A stretch of 64,000 bases of DNA from an uncultured Eubacteriales bacterium (GCA_902765305.1 CACWZI010000004.1:62001-126000), one strand, 5' to 3'. Positions 45,170 to 54,577 are shown, counted from the first letter of the stretch. The notes: a model not told the origin generated them from the sequence alone. Translations and numbers: made by a program.

Positions 45170-46954
45170 TCAGGCCTCCTCGGGAATGTCCACCTTGATC
45201 TTCAAAGTTTCCAGCTGGTCGGGGCGCACGTCGGCGGGGGTCTCCATCATCAGGCAGTTGGCGCTGTTGGCCTTAGGGAAGGCGATCACGTCCCGCAGGC
45301 TGTCGCTGTCCGTCAGCAGCATGACCAGCCGGTCGATGCCGAAGGCCAGGCCGCCGTGGGGCGGCGCGCCGTACTTGAAGGCGTCCAGCAGGAAGCCGAA
45401 GCGGTGATGGGCCTCCTCGTGGGAAAGGCCGATCATGTCGAACATCTGGGCCTGCATGTCGCTGCGGTGGATGCGGATGGAGCCGCTGGCCAGCTCGATG
45501 CCGTTCATCACCAGGTCGTAGGCGCGGGAGCGCACCTTCTCCTTGTCGGTGTCCAGGTACACGTTGTCCTCGGCGTACCAGCTGGTGAAGGGATGGTGGG
45601 CGGCGACCCAGCGCTCCTCCTCCTCGCTGTACTCGAACAGCGGGAACTCGGTGACCCAGAACAGGTTGTACTTGTCGTGGTCGATCATGTCGTTGCGGCG
45701 GGCGATCTCGCAGCGCAGGGCGCCCAGCGCCTGCCAGACCACGGCCTTCTTGTCCGCGCCGAAGAAAACGATGTCGCCAGGCTCGGCCTTCATGGCCCCG
45801 CGCACCTTTTCGACCAGTTCGGGCGTCATGAACTTGTTAAAGCTGCTCTTCACATTGCCGTCGGCGGTGAAGGTCATGTAGGGCAGGCCCTTGGCCCGGT
45901 AGGTCTTCACGAACTCGGCGTAGCCGTCGATCTGCTTGCGGGTCATGCCGGCCAGGCCCTTGGCGTTGATGGCCTCCACCCGGCCGCCGTTTTCGATGGC
46001 CTGGTCGAACACCACGAAGCCGGTTGTGCCCAGTATGTCGGTCAGGTTCACCAGCTCCATGCCGAAGCGGGTGTCGGGCTTGTCGCTGCCGAAGCGCTCC
46101 ATGGCCTCCACCCAGGGCATGCGGGGCAGGGGCAGGCTCAGCTCGATGCCCTTGACCTCCTTGAAGATCCGGGCGAACACGCGCTCCACGTTGGCGTAGA
46201 TGTCCTCCTCGTCGATGAAGCTCATCTCGATGTCGCACTGGGTGAACTCCGGCTGGCGGTCGGCGCGGTTGTCCTCGTCCCGGAAGCAGCGGGCGATCTG
46301 GTAGTACTTGTCAAAGCCCGCGAGCATCAGCAGCTGCTTGTAGATCTGGGGGCTCTGGGGCAGGGCGTAGAAGGTGCCGGGCTTCAGGCGGCTGGGCACC
46401 AGGAAGTCCCGGGCGCCCTCGGGGGTGGACTTGGAGAGGATGGGGGTCTCCACCTCGGTAAAGCCCGCCTCGTCCAGGGCGTAGCGGATGCGGTTGACCA
46501 CCCGGCTGCGCAGGCGCAGCTTTTCCTGCATCGACGGGCGGCGCAGGTCCAGGTAGCGGTACTTCAGGCGCACCAGCTCGTTCTCATCGGCCTTGTCGTC
46601 GATGTAGATGGGGGGCGTCTCGGACTTGTTCAGCAGCGCGGCCTCCTTCACGAACACCTCGATGGCGCCGGTGGCCAGATCCTTGTTGACCGCGCCTTCG
46701 TCGCGCCTGCGGACCTCGCCCACGGCGGTGACCACGTATTCGGAGCGCAGGGAGCGGCCCAGGTCAAAGACCTCCTGGCCGCACACGTCGGCGTCAAACA
46801 CCAGCTGCACCAGGCCCTCCCGGTCCCGCAGCCATACGAAGATCACGCCGCCCAGGTCACGGGTGCGCTGCACCCAGCCGGACAGGTGGACGACCTCGCC
46901 CACGTTCGCCTCGGTCAAAAGACCGCAATAATGATCTCTTTTATGGGAAAGCAT
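45170..46954 (-). CDS. aspS: Aspartyl-tRNA synthetase, bacterial type
   Basis: The 594-residue class II synthetase starts at ATG 46954 behind GGAGG. It has the N-terminal OB anticodon-binding fold ([24 protein letters not shown]), motif 2 ([18 protein letters not shown]), the bacterial GAD insertion around residues 300-410, and motif 3 ([13 protein letters not shown]). It may be discriminating or non-discriminating for tRNA-Asn; this cannot be told by eye. A repeat array separates it from hisS upstream, so it may share the hisS transcript (inference). Confidence 0.97.
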   Translation of the reverse strand: MLSHKRDHYCGLLTEANVGEVVHLSGWVQRTRDLGGVIFVWLRDREGLVQLVFDADVCGQEVFDLGRSLRSEYVVTAVGEVRRRDEGAVNKDLATGAIEVFVKEAALLNKSETPPIYIDDKADENELVRLKYRYLDLRRPSMQEKLRLRSRVVNRIRYALDEAGFTEVETPILSKSTPEGARDFLVPSRLKPGTFYALPQSPQIYKQLLMLAGFDKYYQIARCFRDEDNRADRQPEFTQCDIEMSFIDEEDIYANVERVFARIFKEVKGIELSLPLPRMPWVEAMERFGSDKPDTRFGMELVNLTDILGTTGFVVFDQAIENGGRVEAINAKGLAGMTRKQIDGYAEFVKTYRAKGLPYMTFTADGNVKSSFNKFMTPELVEKVRGAMKAEPGDIVFFGADKKAVVWQALGALRCEIARRNDMIDHDKYNLFWVTEFPLFEYSEEEERWVAAHHPFTSWYAEDNVYLDTDKEKVRSRAYDLVMNGIELASGSIRIHRSDMQAQMFDMIGLSHEEAHHRFGFLLDAFKYGAPPHGGLAFGIDRLVMLLTDSDSLRDVIAFPKANSANCLMMETPADVRPDQLETLKIKVDIPEEA

Positions 46955-46976
46955 ATCTATATCCTCCTACGTTGTT

Positions 46977-47092
46977 AAATGAGGAATGAGGAATTAGGAA
47001 TGAGGAATGGCGGTTAAATCCCTTCGGGATTTATAGGATTGAAAGGGTTATCCCACTATTAATTCCTCATTCCTCATTTCTAATTCCTAATT
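46977..47092. repeat. Heptad-arm element, AGGAATG type without terminal palindromes
   Basis: A left arm of AGGAATG/AGGAATT units and a right arm of complementary ATTCCTC/ATTCCTA units flank a short core with AAATCCCTTCGGGATTT. The terminal AATACTGATTT palindromes are absent. The right arm encodes the last residues and the stop of hisS. Confidence 0.88.
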
Positions 47093-48336
47093 AATAGATT
47101 GACGATCTCGCCCCTCGCGACCTCCGCCTCGCTGCTGGCTTCCATGTCCCTCAGCTTCACGACGCCCTTTTCCAGTTCGTCGCCGGCGATGACGATCACC
47201 TTTTTGACGCCTAGCTTGTTCGCGTACTTGAACTGGGCCTTCATGCTGCGGGCGGCGTGGTCGAGGTCGGCTTTGATGCCCTTGGCGCGCAGCTCGCTCA
47301 CCAGCTTCACGCCCTCCATGCGGGCGTCGTCGCCCAGCGTGACCACGAGGACGTCCAGCGGGGCGGGGGCGGCGGGGGCGCTGCCGCGCATGTCCTGCAC
47401 CATGATCATACGCTCGATGCCCATACCCCAGCCGATGCCGGGGGTGGCGGGGCCACCCAGCTCCTCCACCAGGCCGTCGTAGCGCCCGCCGCCGCACACG
47501 GTCAGCTCGCCGCCGTCGGGGGCGTCGGTGATGATCTCGAACACGGTCTTGGTGTAGTAGTCCAGCCCGCGCACGATGCGGGGGTCAATGGCGTAGTCCA
47601 GGCCCATCGCGCCGAGGTAACCCTTCAGCTTCTCAAAGTGGCCCGCGCAGTCCTCGCACAGGTTGTCCAGCATGGCGGGGGCGTCCGTCAGCTTCGGGGC
47701 GTCCTCCTTGCAGTCCAGTATGCGCATGGGGTTGCGCTCGAAGCGCTCCTGGCAGGTCTTGCACAGCGTGGGCAGCTTGGGCTCAAGGTAGGCCTTCAGC
47801 TTCTCCAGGTACGCGGCCCGGCAGTTGGGGCAGCCGATGGAGTTGATGTTCAGGCGAAGGCCATCGATGCCGTTGGCGTGGAGGATGTCCATGGCCAGCT
47901 TGATGATCTCCGCGTCCACGCTGGCGTCCTTCGCGCCGAAGACTTCCACGCCGTTCTGGTGGAACTGGCGCAGCCGGCCGGACTGGGGCTTCTCGTAGCG
48001 GAAACAGGGGCAGGCGGAGTAGTACAGCTTCACCGGCAGCGTCTCGGCGTACATGTGGCTCTCGATGAACGCCCGCACCGCGCCGGCGGTGCCCTCGGGC
48101 TTCAGCGTGATGGAGCGGTTGCCCTTGTCCTCGAAGGTGTACATCTCCTTCTGCACCACGTCGGTGGTGTCGCCCACGCCGCGCTGGAACAACTCGGTGT
48201 GCTCGAAGATGGGCGTGCGGATCTCCTGGTAGCCCGCCAGCGCGCAGGCTTCGCGCATGGTCCGCGCGATTTCCTGCCAGCGGTAGGCGTCTTTGGGCAG
48301 CATGTCCTGGGTGCCCTTGGGGGCCTGGGTCAGCAT
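47080..48336 (-). CDS. hisS: Histidyl-tRNA synthetase
   Basis: The 418-residue class II synthetase starts at ATG 48336 behind AGGGAG. Motifs are APKGTQDMLP, motif 2 (YYSACPCFRYEKPQSGRLRQFHQ), the His-A motif GLDYYTKTVFE and the C-terminal anticodon-binding domain (VLVVTLGDDA...). A Cys-rich insertion (CPNC, CKTC, CEDC) in the middle may bind zinc, as in many Firmicutes HisRS. The final residues (about LLIRN) and the TAG are read from a dispersed heptad repeat. Expression is controlled by a T-box leader. Confidence 0.97.
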   Translation of the reverse strand: MLTQAPKGTQDMLPKDAYRWQEIARTMREACALAGYQEIRTPIFEHTELFQRGVGDTTDVVQKEMYTFEDKGNRSITLKPEGTAGAVRAFIESHMYAETLPVKLYYSACPCFRYEKPQSGRLRQFHQNGVEVFGAKDASVDAEIIKLAMDILHANGIDGLRLNINSIGCPNCRAAYLEKLKAYLEPKLPTLCKTCQERFERNPMRILDCKEDAPKLTDAPAMLDNLCEDCAGHFEKLKGYLGAMGLDYAIDPRIVRGLDYYTKTVFEIITDAPDGGELTVCGGGRYDGLVEELGGPATPGIGWGMGIERMIMVQDMRGSAPAAPAPLDVLVVTLGDDARMEGVKLVSELRAKGIKADLDHAARSMKAQFKYANKLGVKKVIVIAGDELEKGVVKLRDMEASSEAEVARGEIVNLLIRN

Positions 48337-48364
48337 GTTTTTATATCTCCCTTCGGTCGATATT

Positions 48365-48399
48365 GAATGAGGAATGAGGAATTAGGAATGAGGAATGAA
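48365..48399. repeat. Single AGGAATG array inside the hisS leader
   Basis: Five 7-bp units (GAATGAGGAATGAGGAATTA and more) lie between the T-box terminator and the hisS ribosome site. There is no core or opposite arm here. Confidence 0.85.
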
Positions 48400-48430
48400 A
48401 GTTTGCCTCATTCCAGGGTGAGCGAGAAAT

Positions 48431-48660
48431 AAAAACGCCTCCGTCCCGTGTGTAGGGGCGAAGGATTCGCGGTGCCACCCTGCTTGAAGCCGAGGCTTCA
48501 TCTCATTTTCCGTTAACGCCGGAATACGCCGCGCAGGCGGCTGCTCGGGGAGTGTCGTTCGCCGCGCATGGCATGGGGCGCTTCCAGCCGTGACGCCCCT
48601 CTCTGCAATGCTCCCGCCCGGTTACTGTTCCCGTCCTCGCAGATCGGATATCCAATGAAG
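48431..48660 (-). promoter_or_regulatory. T-box riboswitch of hisS
   Basis: The minus strand carries the exact T-box sequence AGGGTGGCACCGCG at 48468-48481. Upstream it shows stem I features: an AGTAA segment (S-turn), GCAGAGAGGGG and GGCTGGAAGCG. Downstream is a terminator hairpin (about 48436-48461) with a U-run at 48431-48435. Uncharged tRNA-His would stabilise the antiterminator. A CAC triplet at 48552-48554 is a possible His specifier, but I could not fold stem I to prove it. Confidence 0.92.
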
Positions 48661-48662
48661 CA

Positions 48663-48691
48663 AGTATAGGCGACGGGCGGGGAAAAGTCAA
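48663..48691 (-). promoter_or_regulatory. Promoter of the hisS T-box transcript
   Basis: TTGACT and TATACT are separated by 17 bases on the minus strand, just upstream of the T-box leader. Confidence 0.8.
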
Positions 48692-48745
48692 GATAAATGT
48701 TGGTTTAGAGGATAGAAAAAGGAAAGGACAAAATGGGGCCGGTGC

Positions 48746-48774
48746 TTGCAGCCCAGGCGCATTTATGGTATGCT
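48746..48774 (+). promoter_or_regulatory. Promoter candidate of the AAA-ATPase gene
   Basis: TTGCAG and TATGCT are separated by 17 bases, 31 bases before the start. Confidence 0.55.
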
Positions 48775-48805
48775 ATAGCTGCAAACTCCTCTGGGAGGTG
48801 GGACG

Positions 48806-50374
48806 ATGGGAACTTATTTGAATCCGGGAAACGGCGCATTTGCACGCGCCGTCAAAACCAGATATATCGATAAGACCGGCCTGATCGGGGTGATCAACGG
48901 CACGATCGACACGGCCAGGAATTTGACCTGCGTCAGTCGTCCCCGGCGGTTTGGAAAATCCTACGCGGCCCAGATGCTGTGCGCCTACTACGACCGGACG
49001 GTGGATTCCCGTGAGCTGTTCGCGCCGTGGAAAATATCGACGCAGCAGGACTATGAAACGCATTTGAACCGCTACGATGTAATCTATCTCGACATGACGA
49101 ACATCAAGGGAAAGACGAAACCGGAGAGCTTTGTTTCGTTCCTCGTGGACGCCGTCACTCGGGAACTGCTGGTCGCGTATCCCGACATTCGCGTCGGCAA
49201 CGCCTTCGACGAAACGCTTGTGAGCGTCGTCGAAAGGACCGGCAGGCGTTTCATCGTGATCATCGACGAATGGGATGTGCCGATCCGAGAGTTCAGCGAT
49301 GAGGTGGGGACTGAATATCTGCTGTTCCTGCGGATGCTGTTCAAGAGCAGCGCGACGACGGCCAAGCTGTTTTCGGCGGTCTACATGACGGGCATACTGC
49401 CGATCAAGAAGCTGAGGACCCAGTCGGCGCTCTCGGATTTCAGGGAATATTCTATGCTGCGCCCCGGGTCGTTCGCCGAATACGTGGGCTTTACGGAGGA
49501 TGAGGTCCGCGGCCTGTGCAGGGAGTACGGCGTCGACTTTTCCGATATGAAGCGGTGGTACGACGGCTATGAACTGAAGGGGGTCGGTTCGGTTTACAAT
49601 CCGAATTCGGTGATGAGCGCCATAGAAAGCGGGGAATTCGATTCCTACTGGTCCCGGTCCTCGGCGGCGGACAACCTGCTCGACTTCATCAGGTGGGACG
49701 TGGACGGCCTGCGCCAGGCGATCATCGCCCTCATGGGAGGCGTATCCCTCGAGATCGATACGCTGTATTACGACAACGACCTGACCTACGATACCCGGGA
49801 CGCGGCGCTGACGATGTTCGTGCACCTGGGGTATCTGACCTATAACCAGGCGGAGCACACGGTCCGCATTCCCAACGAGGAGATACGGCTGGAATTCACG
49901 CGGGCGTTGAGGAAGACGAACAACGGCGAGACCCTGGCGCGGGTGCGCGAGAGCGACAAGCTGATCCTGGATACGATCCACGGAAACGCCGAAGCGGTGG
50001 CTACGCAGGTCGGTCGGGTCCACGAGGAGGTGTCGAACCCGCTGAACCGCAACAGCGAGGCTTCGCTGCGGGCGGCCATACAGGTGGCCTACTTCGCCTA
50101 CAAGGATTATTACCTGAAGCTGGAGGAGCTGCCCACGGGGAAGGGCTATGCTGATATCGTCTATATCCCGAAGCCGGGAAAAGACGTGCCGGCGCTGCTG
50201 GTGGAGCTGAAGTGGAACGAAGGCGCGGACACCGCGATCCGGCAGATCAAGGAGAAGGGCTATGCCGACGGGCTGAAGGACTTCGGTACGGAGCTGCTTC
50301 TGGTGGGGATCGGCTACGACCGGGACGGCAAGGCGTACCGGTGCCGGATCGACAGATGGGAGAAGCCGGACTGA
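48806..50374 (+). CDS. AAA-ATPase-like / PD-(D/E)XK nuclease-like protein
   Basis: The 522-residue protein starts at ATG 48806 behind GGGAGGTGG. It has the AAA_ATPase_like layout common in gut Firmicutes and Bacteroidetes: an N-terminal FARAVKTRYIDKTGLI, the P-loop variant RPRRFGKSYAAQ, Walker B FIVIIDEWDVP, and a C-terminal PD-(D/E)XK-like part with GYADIVYIPK and ALLVELKWN. Families of this kind occur in many copies per genome, and their role (possibly mobile or defence related) is unknown. It stands alone with its own promoter, divergent from hisS. Confidence 0.88.
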   Translation: MGTYLNPGNGAFARAVKTRYIDKTGLIGVINGTIDTARNLTCVSRPRRFGKSYAAQMLCAYYDRTVDSRELFAPWKISTQQDYETHLNRYDVIYLDMTNIKGKTKPESFVSFLVDAVTRELLVAYPDIRVGNAFDETLVSVVERTGRRFIVIIDEWDVPIREFSDEVGTEYLLFLRMLFKSSATTAKLFSAVYMTGILPIKKLRTQSALSDFREYSMLRPGSFAEYVGFTEDEVRGLCREYGVDFSDMKRWYDGYELKGVGSVYNPNSVMSAIESGEFDSYWSRSSAADNLLDFIRWDVDGLRQAIIALMGGVSLEIDTLYYDNDLTYDTRDAALTMFVHLGYLTYNQAEHTVRIPNEEIRLEFTRALRKTNNGETLARVRESDKLILDTIHGNAEAVATQVGRVHEEVSNPLNRNSEASLRAAIQVAYFAYKDYYLKLEELPTGKGYADIVYIPKPGKDVPALLVELKWNEGADTAIRQIKEKGYADGLKDFGTELLLVGIGYDRDGKAYRCRIDRWEKPD

Positions 50375-50422
50375 TCGTTTGGAACACAGGACGTTAAATA
50401 TCTGTACGCCATGCCCTGCCCC

Positions 50423-50452
50423 TTGACACGGACGGCCTGGCTCTGCTATAAT
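50423..50452 (+). promoter_or_regulatory. Promoter of rplJ-rplL
   Basis: TTGACA and TATAAT, both perfect, are separated by 18 bases. Confidence 0.88.
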
Positions 50453-50459
50453 GCCTCTT

Positions 50460-50582
50460 GGCTTTTGAAAAGCTCTGTGCCACAGACAGCGAGTGCGTAT
50501 GCGTAAACCTTCGGGTGCTCGCCGAGGCGCAACGGATGGTTGAGTAATTACACCGCCCTTGCGTCTTGCGCAAGGGTTTTTT
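50460..50582 (+). promoter_or_regulatory. Ribosomal protein L10 leader
   Basis: The untranslated leader before rplJ has the L10-binding-type core CCACAGACAGCGAG paired with CTCGCCGAGGC. It ends in an attenuator hairpin CCCTTGCG / CGCAAGGG (50556-50576) with a T-run. Binding of L10(L12)4 to such leaders represses the operon. Confidence 0.82.
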
Positions 50583-50646
50583 GATGGCCGTCACGGCACC
50601 GGCAACGCCGGAGCCGATCTGTGGACGGAATGTGAGGTGTTAGAAA

Positions 50647-51144
50647 ATGTCCAAGAATATCGAGGCAAAGAAGGGCGTCGTGGCCGACATCAGGCAGAAG
50701 TTTGAGAAGGCCCAGAGCGCCGTTCTGGTTGACTATCGCGGCCTGAACGTCGCGGAGGATACCGAGCTTCGCAACCTGCTGCGCAAGGCAGGCGTTGAGT
50801 ACGCGGTTCTGAAGAACACGATGATCAACCTGGCCGTGAAGGACATGGGGATCGACGAAATCAAGACCCACCTGGAAGGCCCCACCGCAGTGGCCTTCGG
50901 CATGGAGGACGCGGTCGCTCCCGCCAAGGTGCTCTCCGACTTCATGAAGAAGACCAAGAAGATGAGCGTCAAGTGCGGTGTGGTCGACGGCGCCTACATC
51001 GACGACAAGGGCGTGGAAGCGCTGGCGAATACCCCCAGCCGCGAGGTCCTCATCGCGCGGATCATGGGCAGCATGATGAGCTCTGTGTCCAAGTTCGTGT
51101 ACTGCGTGGAGGCTATTCGCAAGAAGCAGGCCGGCGAGGAATAA
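50647..51144 (+). CDS. rplJ: Ribosomal protein L10
   Basis: The 165-residue protein starts behind GAGGTG. It shows the L10 pattern FEKAQSAVLVDYRGLNVAED, LKNTMINLA and the C-terminal helix that carries L7/L12 dimers (ARIMGSMMSSVSKFVYCVEAI). It forms the base of the ribosomal stalk and represses its own operon through the leader. rplL follows 50 bases later. Confidence 0.97.
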   Translation: MSKNIEAKKGVVADIRQKFEKAQSAVLVDYRGLNVAEDTELRNLLRKAGVEYAVLKNTMINLAVKDMGIDEIKTHLEGPTAVAFGMEDAVAPAKVLSDFMKKTKKMSVKCGVVDGAYIDDKGVEALANTPSREVLIARIMGSMMSSVSKFVYCVEAIRKKQAGEE

Positions 51145-51194
51145 GCGCCGCCTGAACCCCAACGAGAATTTACTATATTATGGAGGATATAATC

Positions 51195-51575
51195 ATGGCT
51201 AACAATGCTGAGATCATCGCTGCGATTGAGAAGATGACAATCCTTGAGCTGGCTGACCTGGTCAAGGAAATGGAAGAGAAGTTCGGCGTGTCCGCTGCGG
51301 CTCCCGTGGTCGTGGGCGGCGCTGTGGCCGGCGGCGAGGCCGCTGCGGCTGAGGAAGAGAAGACCGAGTTCGACGTGGTCCTGAAGGACGCCGGCGCCAA
51401 GAAGCTGAACGTCATCAAGATCATCCGCGAGGTCAAGCCCGGCCTGGGCCTGAAGGAAGCCAAGGCTCTGGCGGACGAGGCGCCCTCCACTCTGGCGGAA
51501 GGCATCACCAAGGAAGCGGCCGAGGAAATGAAGAAGAAGTTCGAAGAAGCCGGCGCCGTGATCGAGATCAAGTAA
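51195..51575 (+). CDS. rplL: Ribosomal protein L7/L12
   Basis: The start chosen is ATG 51195 behind TGGAGG, giving 126 residues. An N-terminal dimerisation part ([20 protein letters not shown]) is followed by an Ala/Gly hinge and the globular C-domain ([21 protein letters not shown] and [18 protein letters not shown]). It recruits translation GTPases to the stalk. rpoB does not follow, unlike in most bacteria. Confidence 0.98.
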   Translation: MANNAEIIAAIEKMTILELADLVKEMEEKFGVSAAAPVVVGGAVAGGEAAAAEEEKTEFDVVLKDAGAKKLNVIKIIREVKPGLGLKEAKALADEAPSTLAEGITKEAAEEMKKKFEEAGAVIEIK

Positions 51576-51589
51576 TTCAGGCGCACTTT

Positions 51590-51622
51590 ATAGGACCATG
51601 TGCCGCCGGCGCATGGTCCTAT
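51590..51622 (+). terminator. Terminator-like hairpin after rplL
   Basis: A perfect 11-bp stem ATAGGACCATG / CATGGTCCTAT, with a weak U-tract (TTT). Confidence 0.65.
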
Positions 51623-51678
51623 TTGGGAAAGCGCGTTGCCCGGATATTGTAAAATTTGCACAATTCCGCCTTATTGCC

Positions 51679-51707
51679 TTGCATTTGGCGGCGGGCTATT
51701 TTATAAT
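51679..51707 (+). promoter_or_regulatory. Promoter of rpmG-secE-nusG-rplK-rplA
   Basis: TTGCAT and a perfect TATAAT are separated by 17 bases, about 110 bases before rpmG. Confidence 0.82.
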
Positions 51708-51819
51708 ATATCAGTCTGCCCCGGTTGTGGGCTGCTGTTGTCGACGGCAAAAGCCGTTGCGGGCATCGGTGGCCGCAGGTTCTGCGGGCGCCGAATAAAC
51801 ACATGGGGAGGTGTCAAGC

Positions 51820-51981
51820 ATGGCATCGGATAAGCGAATCAAGGTTACGCTGGCGTGCAGCGAGTGCAAGCAGCGCAATTACAATACCATGAAGAACAAG
51901 AAAAACGATCCCGATCGTTTGGAGATGCACAAGTATTGCCGCTTCTGCAAGAAGCATACCAGCCACAAGGAGACCAAGTAA
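51820..51981 (+). CDS. rpmG: Ribosomal protein L33
   Basis: The 53-residue protein starts at ATG 51820 behind GGGGAGGTG. It keeps two CxxC pairs (CSEC and CRFC), so it is the zinc-binding form of L33, and has the typical [20 protein letters not shown]. It lies before secE as in most Firmicutes. Confidence 0.96.
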   Translation: MASDKRIKVTLACSECKQRNYNTMKNKKNDPDRLEMHKYCRFCKKHTSHKETK

Positions 51982-52088
51982 GCCGACTTCTGTAAGCGGC
52001 GGGCTGCGGTGACGCGGCCGGCTGGGCCGGCGCCTGAAAAGGGGCGTCGGCAATCGCCGTATACTGCCATAGACAAGGATGTGAAAGC

Positions 52089-52331
52089 ATGGCAAAGGAA
52101 GAGAACAAGAATACCAAGCCCGGGTTCTTCCAGAGGATCGTCGATTTCTTCAAGGGCATCGGCCGCAGCTTCAAGAACATGTTCCACGAGCTGAAGAAGG
52201 TCTCCTGGCCCTCCAGGAAGGACCTGATCAACTACTCCGTGGTGGTATTCGTATTCATGATCGTCATGGGCGTGATCATCGGCGTGTTTGACCTGGGCGC
52301 CGGCGCGCTGATCAAGCTGATCACCGGCTGA
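52089..52331 (+). CDS. secE: Protein translocase subunit SecE
   Basis: The 80-residue protein has an amphipathic stretch ending in MFHELKKVSWPSRKDL, the SecE signature, and one membrane segment (VVVFVFMIVMGVIIGVF). It clamps the SecY channel in the membrane. It lies 17 bases before nusG. Confidence 0.96.
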   Translation: MAKEENKNTKPGFFQRIVDFFKGIGRSFKNMFHELKKVSWPSRKDLINYSVVVFVFMIVMGVIIGVFDLGAGALIKLITG

Positions 52332-52348
52332 TCTTCAAGGAGCCGACT

Positions 52349-52876
52349 ATGTCTGAAAACGCGGATATCAAATGGTATGTCGTGCATACCTATTCCGGCT
52401 ATGAGAACAAGGTGCGGGACAGCCTGTTGAAGGCCGTTGAGAACAACGGCATGCAGGACAAGATCGTGGACGTGCGCATACCGGTTGAGGAAGCCGTCGA
52501 GATCAAGAACAACAAGCGCAAGGTGGTGCAGCGCAAGCTGCTGCCCAGCTACGTGATCGTCAAGATGGAGATGACCAACGAGACCTGGTACGTGGTGCGC
52601 AATACCCGCGGCGTCACCGGCTTCGTGGGCTCCGGCAACAAGGCCACGCCCCTGTCGGAGACCGACTTCGCCTCCATATTCGATACGGCGCCCCAGACCC
52701 GCATCGACATCCAGGTGGGCGACGAGGTACGCATACTGACGGGCCTGTTCGAGAACTTCACCGGCAAGGTGACGGCCATCGACCCGGCTACCCAGCAGCT
52801 GAGCGTCACCGTGCCCATGCTCAAGCGCGAGACCAGCGTGGAGCTGGCCTACGACGAGGTCGTCCGCGTGGACTGA
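52349..52876 (+). CDS. nusG: Transcription termination/antitermination factor NusG
   Basis: The 175-residue protein starts behind AAGGAG. It shows the NGN domain (KWYVVHTYSGYENKVRDSL, LLPSYVIVKM, TRGVTGFVG) and the KOW domain (GDEVRILTGLFENFTGKV). It binds RNA polymerase and couples it to the ribosome or to Rho. Confidence 0.97.
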   Translation: MSENADIKWYVVHTYSGYENKVRDSLLKAVENNGMQDKIVDVRIPVEEAVEIKNNKRKVVQRKLLPSYVIVKMEMTNETWYVVRNTRGVTGFVGSGNKATPLSETDFASIFDTAPQTRIDIQVGDEVRILTGLFENFTGKVTAIDPATQQLSVTVPMLKRETSVELAYDEVVRVD

Positions 52877-52982
52877 TCCCGTCTCTGGTTGACTGAATGC
52901 CCGGCCCCGGCCGGATTTTCAGTGAGTGGGAGGGACAGTATCTGTTCCGCTTCACCACATACATGTTAAGGAGGAAACCCAA

Positions 52983-53408
52983 ATGGCAAAGAAAGTTACT
53001 GCGCTTATCAAGCTGCAGGTGCCCGCCGGCAAGGCGACGCCCGCGCCGCCCATCGGCCCCGCGCTCGGCCAGCACGGCGTTAACATCCCCGGATTCTGCA
53101 AGGAATTCAACGATCGCACCGGCAAGCAGGCCGGCCTGATCATCCCGGTGGTCATCACCGTCTACCAGGACCGTTCCTTCACCTTCATCACCAAGACCCC
53201 TCCGGCCGCCGTGCTGATCAAGAAGGCCTGCGGCATCGAGCACGCCTCCGGCCGTCCCAACAAGGACAAGGTGGCCAACATCACAAAGGCCCAGGTCCGC
53301 GAGATCGCCGAGCTGAAGATGCCCGACCTGAACGCCGCCTCCGTCGAGGCCGCGATGAGCATGATCGCCGGTACCGCCCGCTCCATGGGCGTCGTGGTGG
53401 TCGATTAA
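52983..53408 (+). CDS. rplK: Ribosomal protein L11
   Basis: The start chosen is ATG 52983 behind AAGGAGG, giving 141 residues. Motifs are [20 protein letters not shown] and, at the end, [10 protein letters not shown]. It binds 23S rRNA in the GTPase centre. It is followed by rplA. Confidence 0.98.
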   Translation: MAKKVTALIKLQVPAGKATPAPPIGPALGQHGVNIPGFCKEFNDRTGKQAGLIIPVVITVYQDRSFTFITKTPPAAVLIKKACGIEHASGRPNKDKVANITKAQVREIAELKMPDLNAASVEAAMSMIAGTARSMGVVVVD

Positions 53409-53475
53409 TTGAAGGGTTAGCGCCAGAATCGTGGGAGGATCATAGAATCCGCTTGACCACAAGGAGGATGTATTC

Positions 53476-54162
53476 ATGAAAAAAGGTAAGAAATATTCCG
53501 ACAGCCTGAAGCTGATCGATCGCGCCAAGCAGTATGATCCCGAGGAGGCCATCGCGCTGGTCAAGAAGACCGCCAAGGCCAAGTTCGACGAGACCGTTGA
53601 GATTTCCGTCCGCCTGGGCGTCGATCCCCGTCACGCCGACCAGCAGGTCCGCGGCGCGGTGGTGCTGCCCAACGGCACCGGCAAGACCGTGCGCGTGCTG
53701 GTGATCTGCAAGGCCGACAAGGCCGCCGAGGCCGAGGCCGCCGGCGCGGATTACGTGGGCGCAGAGGACATGGTCGCCAAAATCCAGGGCGGCTGGTTCG
53801 ACTTCGACGTGGTCGTCGCCACTCCCGACATGATGGGTCAGGTTGGTCGCCTGGGCCGCATCCTGGGCCCCAAGGGCCTGATGCCCAGCCCCAAGGCCGG
53901 CACCGTCACCATGAACGTGACGCAGGCCATCCACGATATCAAAGCCGGTAAGGTCGAGTATCGCGTGGACAAGACCGCCATCATCCACTGCCCCGTGGGC
54001 AAGGCTTCCTTTGACGAGCAGAAGCTGGTCGAGAACCTCCGCGTGCTGATGGAGGCCATCATCAAGGCCAAGCCCGCCGCCGCCAAGGGCACCTATATCC
54101 GCTCCGCCGTGATCTCCAGCACCATGGGCCCCGGCATCAAGCTGAACAGCCTGAAGTTCTGA
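53476..54162 (+). CDS. rplA: Ribosomal protein L1
   Basis: The 228-residue protein starts behind AAGGAGG. Motifs are [37 protein letters not shown] and [12 protein letters not shown]1 binds 23S rRNA at the exit side and commonly represses the L11-L1 operon. A strong terminator follows, so the usual rplJ-rplL-rpoB continuation is absent. Confidence 0.98.
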   Translation: MKKGKKYSDSLKLIDRAKQYDPEEAIALVKKTAKAKFDETVEISVRLGVDPRHADQQVRGAVVLPNGTGKTVRVLVICKADKAAEAEAAGADYVGAEDMVAKIQGGWFDFDVVVATPDMMGQVGRLGRILGPKGLMPSPKAGTVTMNVTQAIHDIKAGKVEYRVDKTAIIHCPVGKASFDEQKLVENLRVLMEAIIKAKPAAAKGTYIRSAVISSTMGPGIKLNSLKF

Positions 54163-54180
54163 TTTCATAGAGCGTGGTTT

Positions 54181-54210
54181 ACCCCCTCCGAATGGAGGGG
54201 GTGTTTTTTT
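54181..54210 (+). terminator. Rho-independent terminator after rplA
   Basis: A 9-bp stem ACCCCCTCC / GGAGGGGGT is followed by GTTTTTTT. Confidence 0.95.
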
Positions 54211-54233
54211 GCGTTGAATTTGGTCAGATAGGC

Positions 54234-54411
54234 AACTACTGATTTGGCGGGGAGAGGGGGAGCCCTATCCCCCGCTTCGCGGGTACTTCCCCACTGCGGT
54301 GGGGAAGCTTTTGGGGATAGCAAGTCACTATTTAGCTTCCCCACCGCAGTGGGGAAGTGGCCCGAAGGGCTGATAGGGCTCCCCTTTCGTCAGCGCGACA
54401 AATCAGTATTT
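54234..54411. repeat. Chimeric element: heptad-family termini with a different interior
   Basis: The ends read AACTACTGATTTG and GCGACAAATCAGTATTT as in the heptad-arm family. The interior has no heptads. It holds nested inverted repeats: GGGGAGCCCTATC against GATAGGGCTCCCC, and two CTTCCCCAC-GTGGGGAAG palindromes. The remaining bases up to 54577 contain an AT-rich promoter-like region and a palindrome ACAGGTTATGAACCTG near 54536-54551. Confidence 0.8.
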
Positions 54412-54577
54412 GCATGTGACCGAACAATAACATTATATTATCCAATTACATGGAAATGCAAAAACCAGCGAAATGAAAAAGAAAAGAAAGGGTAAATATA
54501 GTTGACGAATATGCAGGGGGTATAATATTTTATAAACAGGTTATGAACCTGATAATATTTTATGGAGGGATGAAGAC

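Noticed and set aside
48431..48660. A second T-box before aspS or cysS
   Set aside because: The AGGGTGGCACCGCG sequence occurs only once, before hisS; the gap before aspS holds a heptad repeat only.
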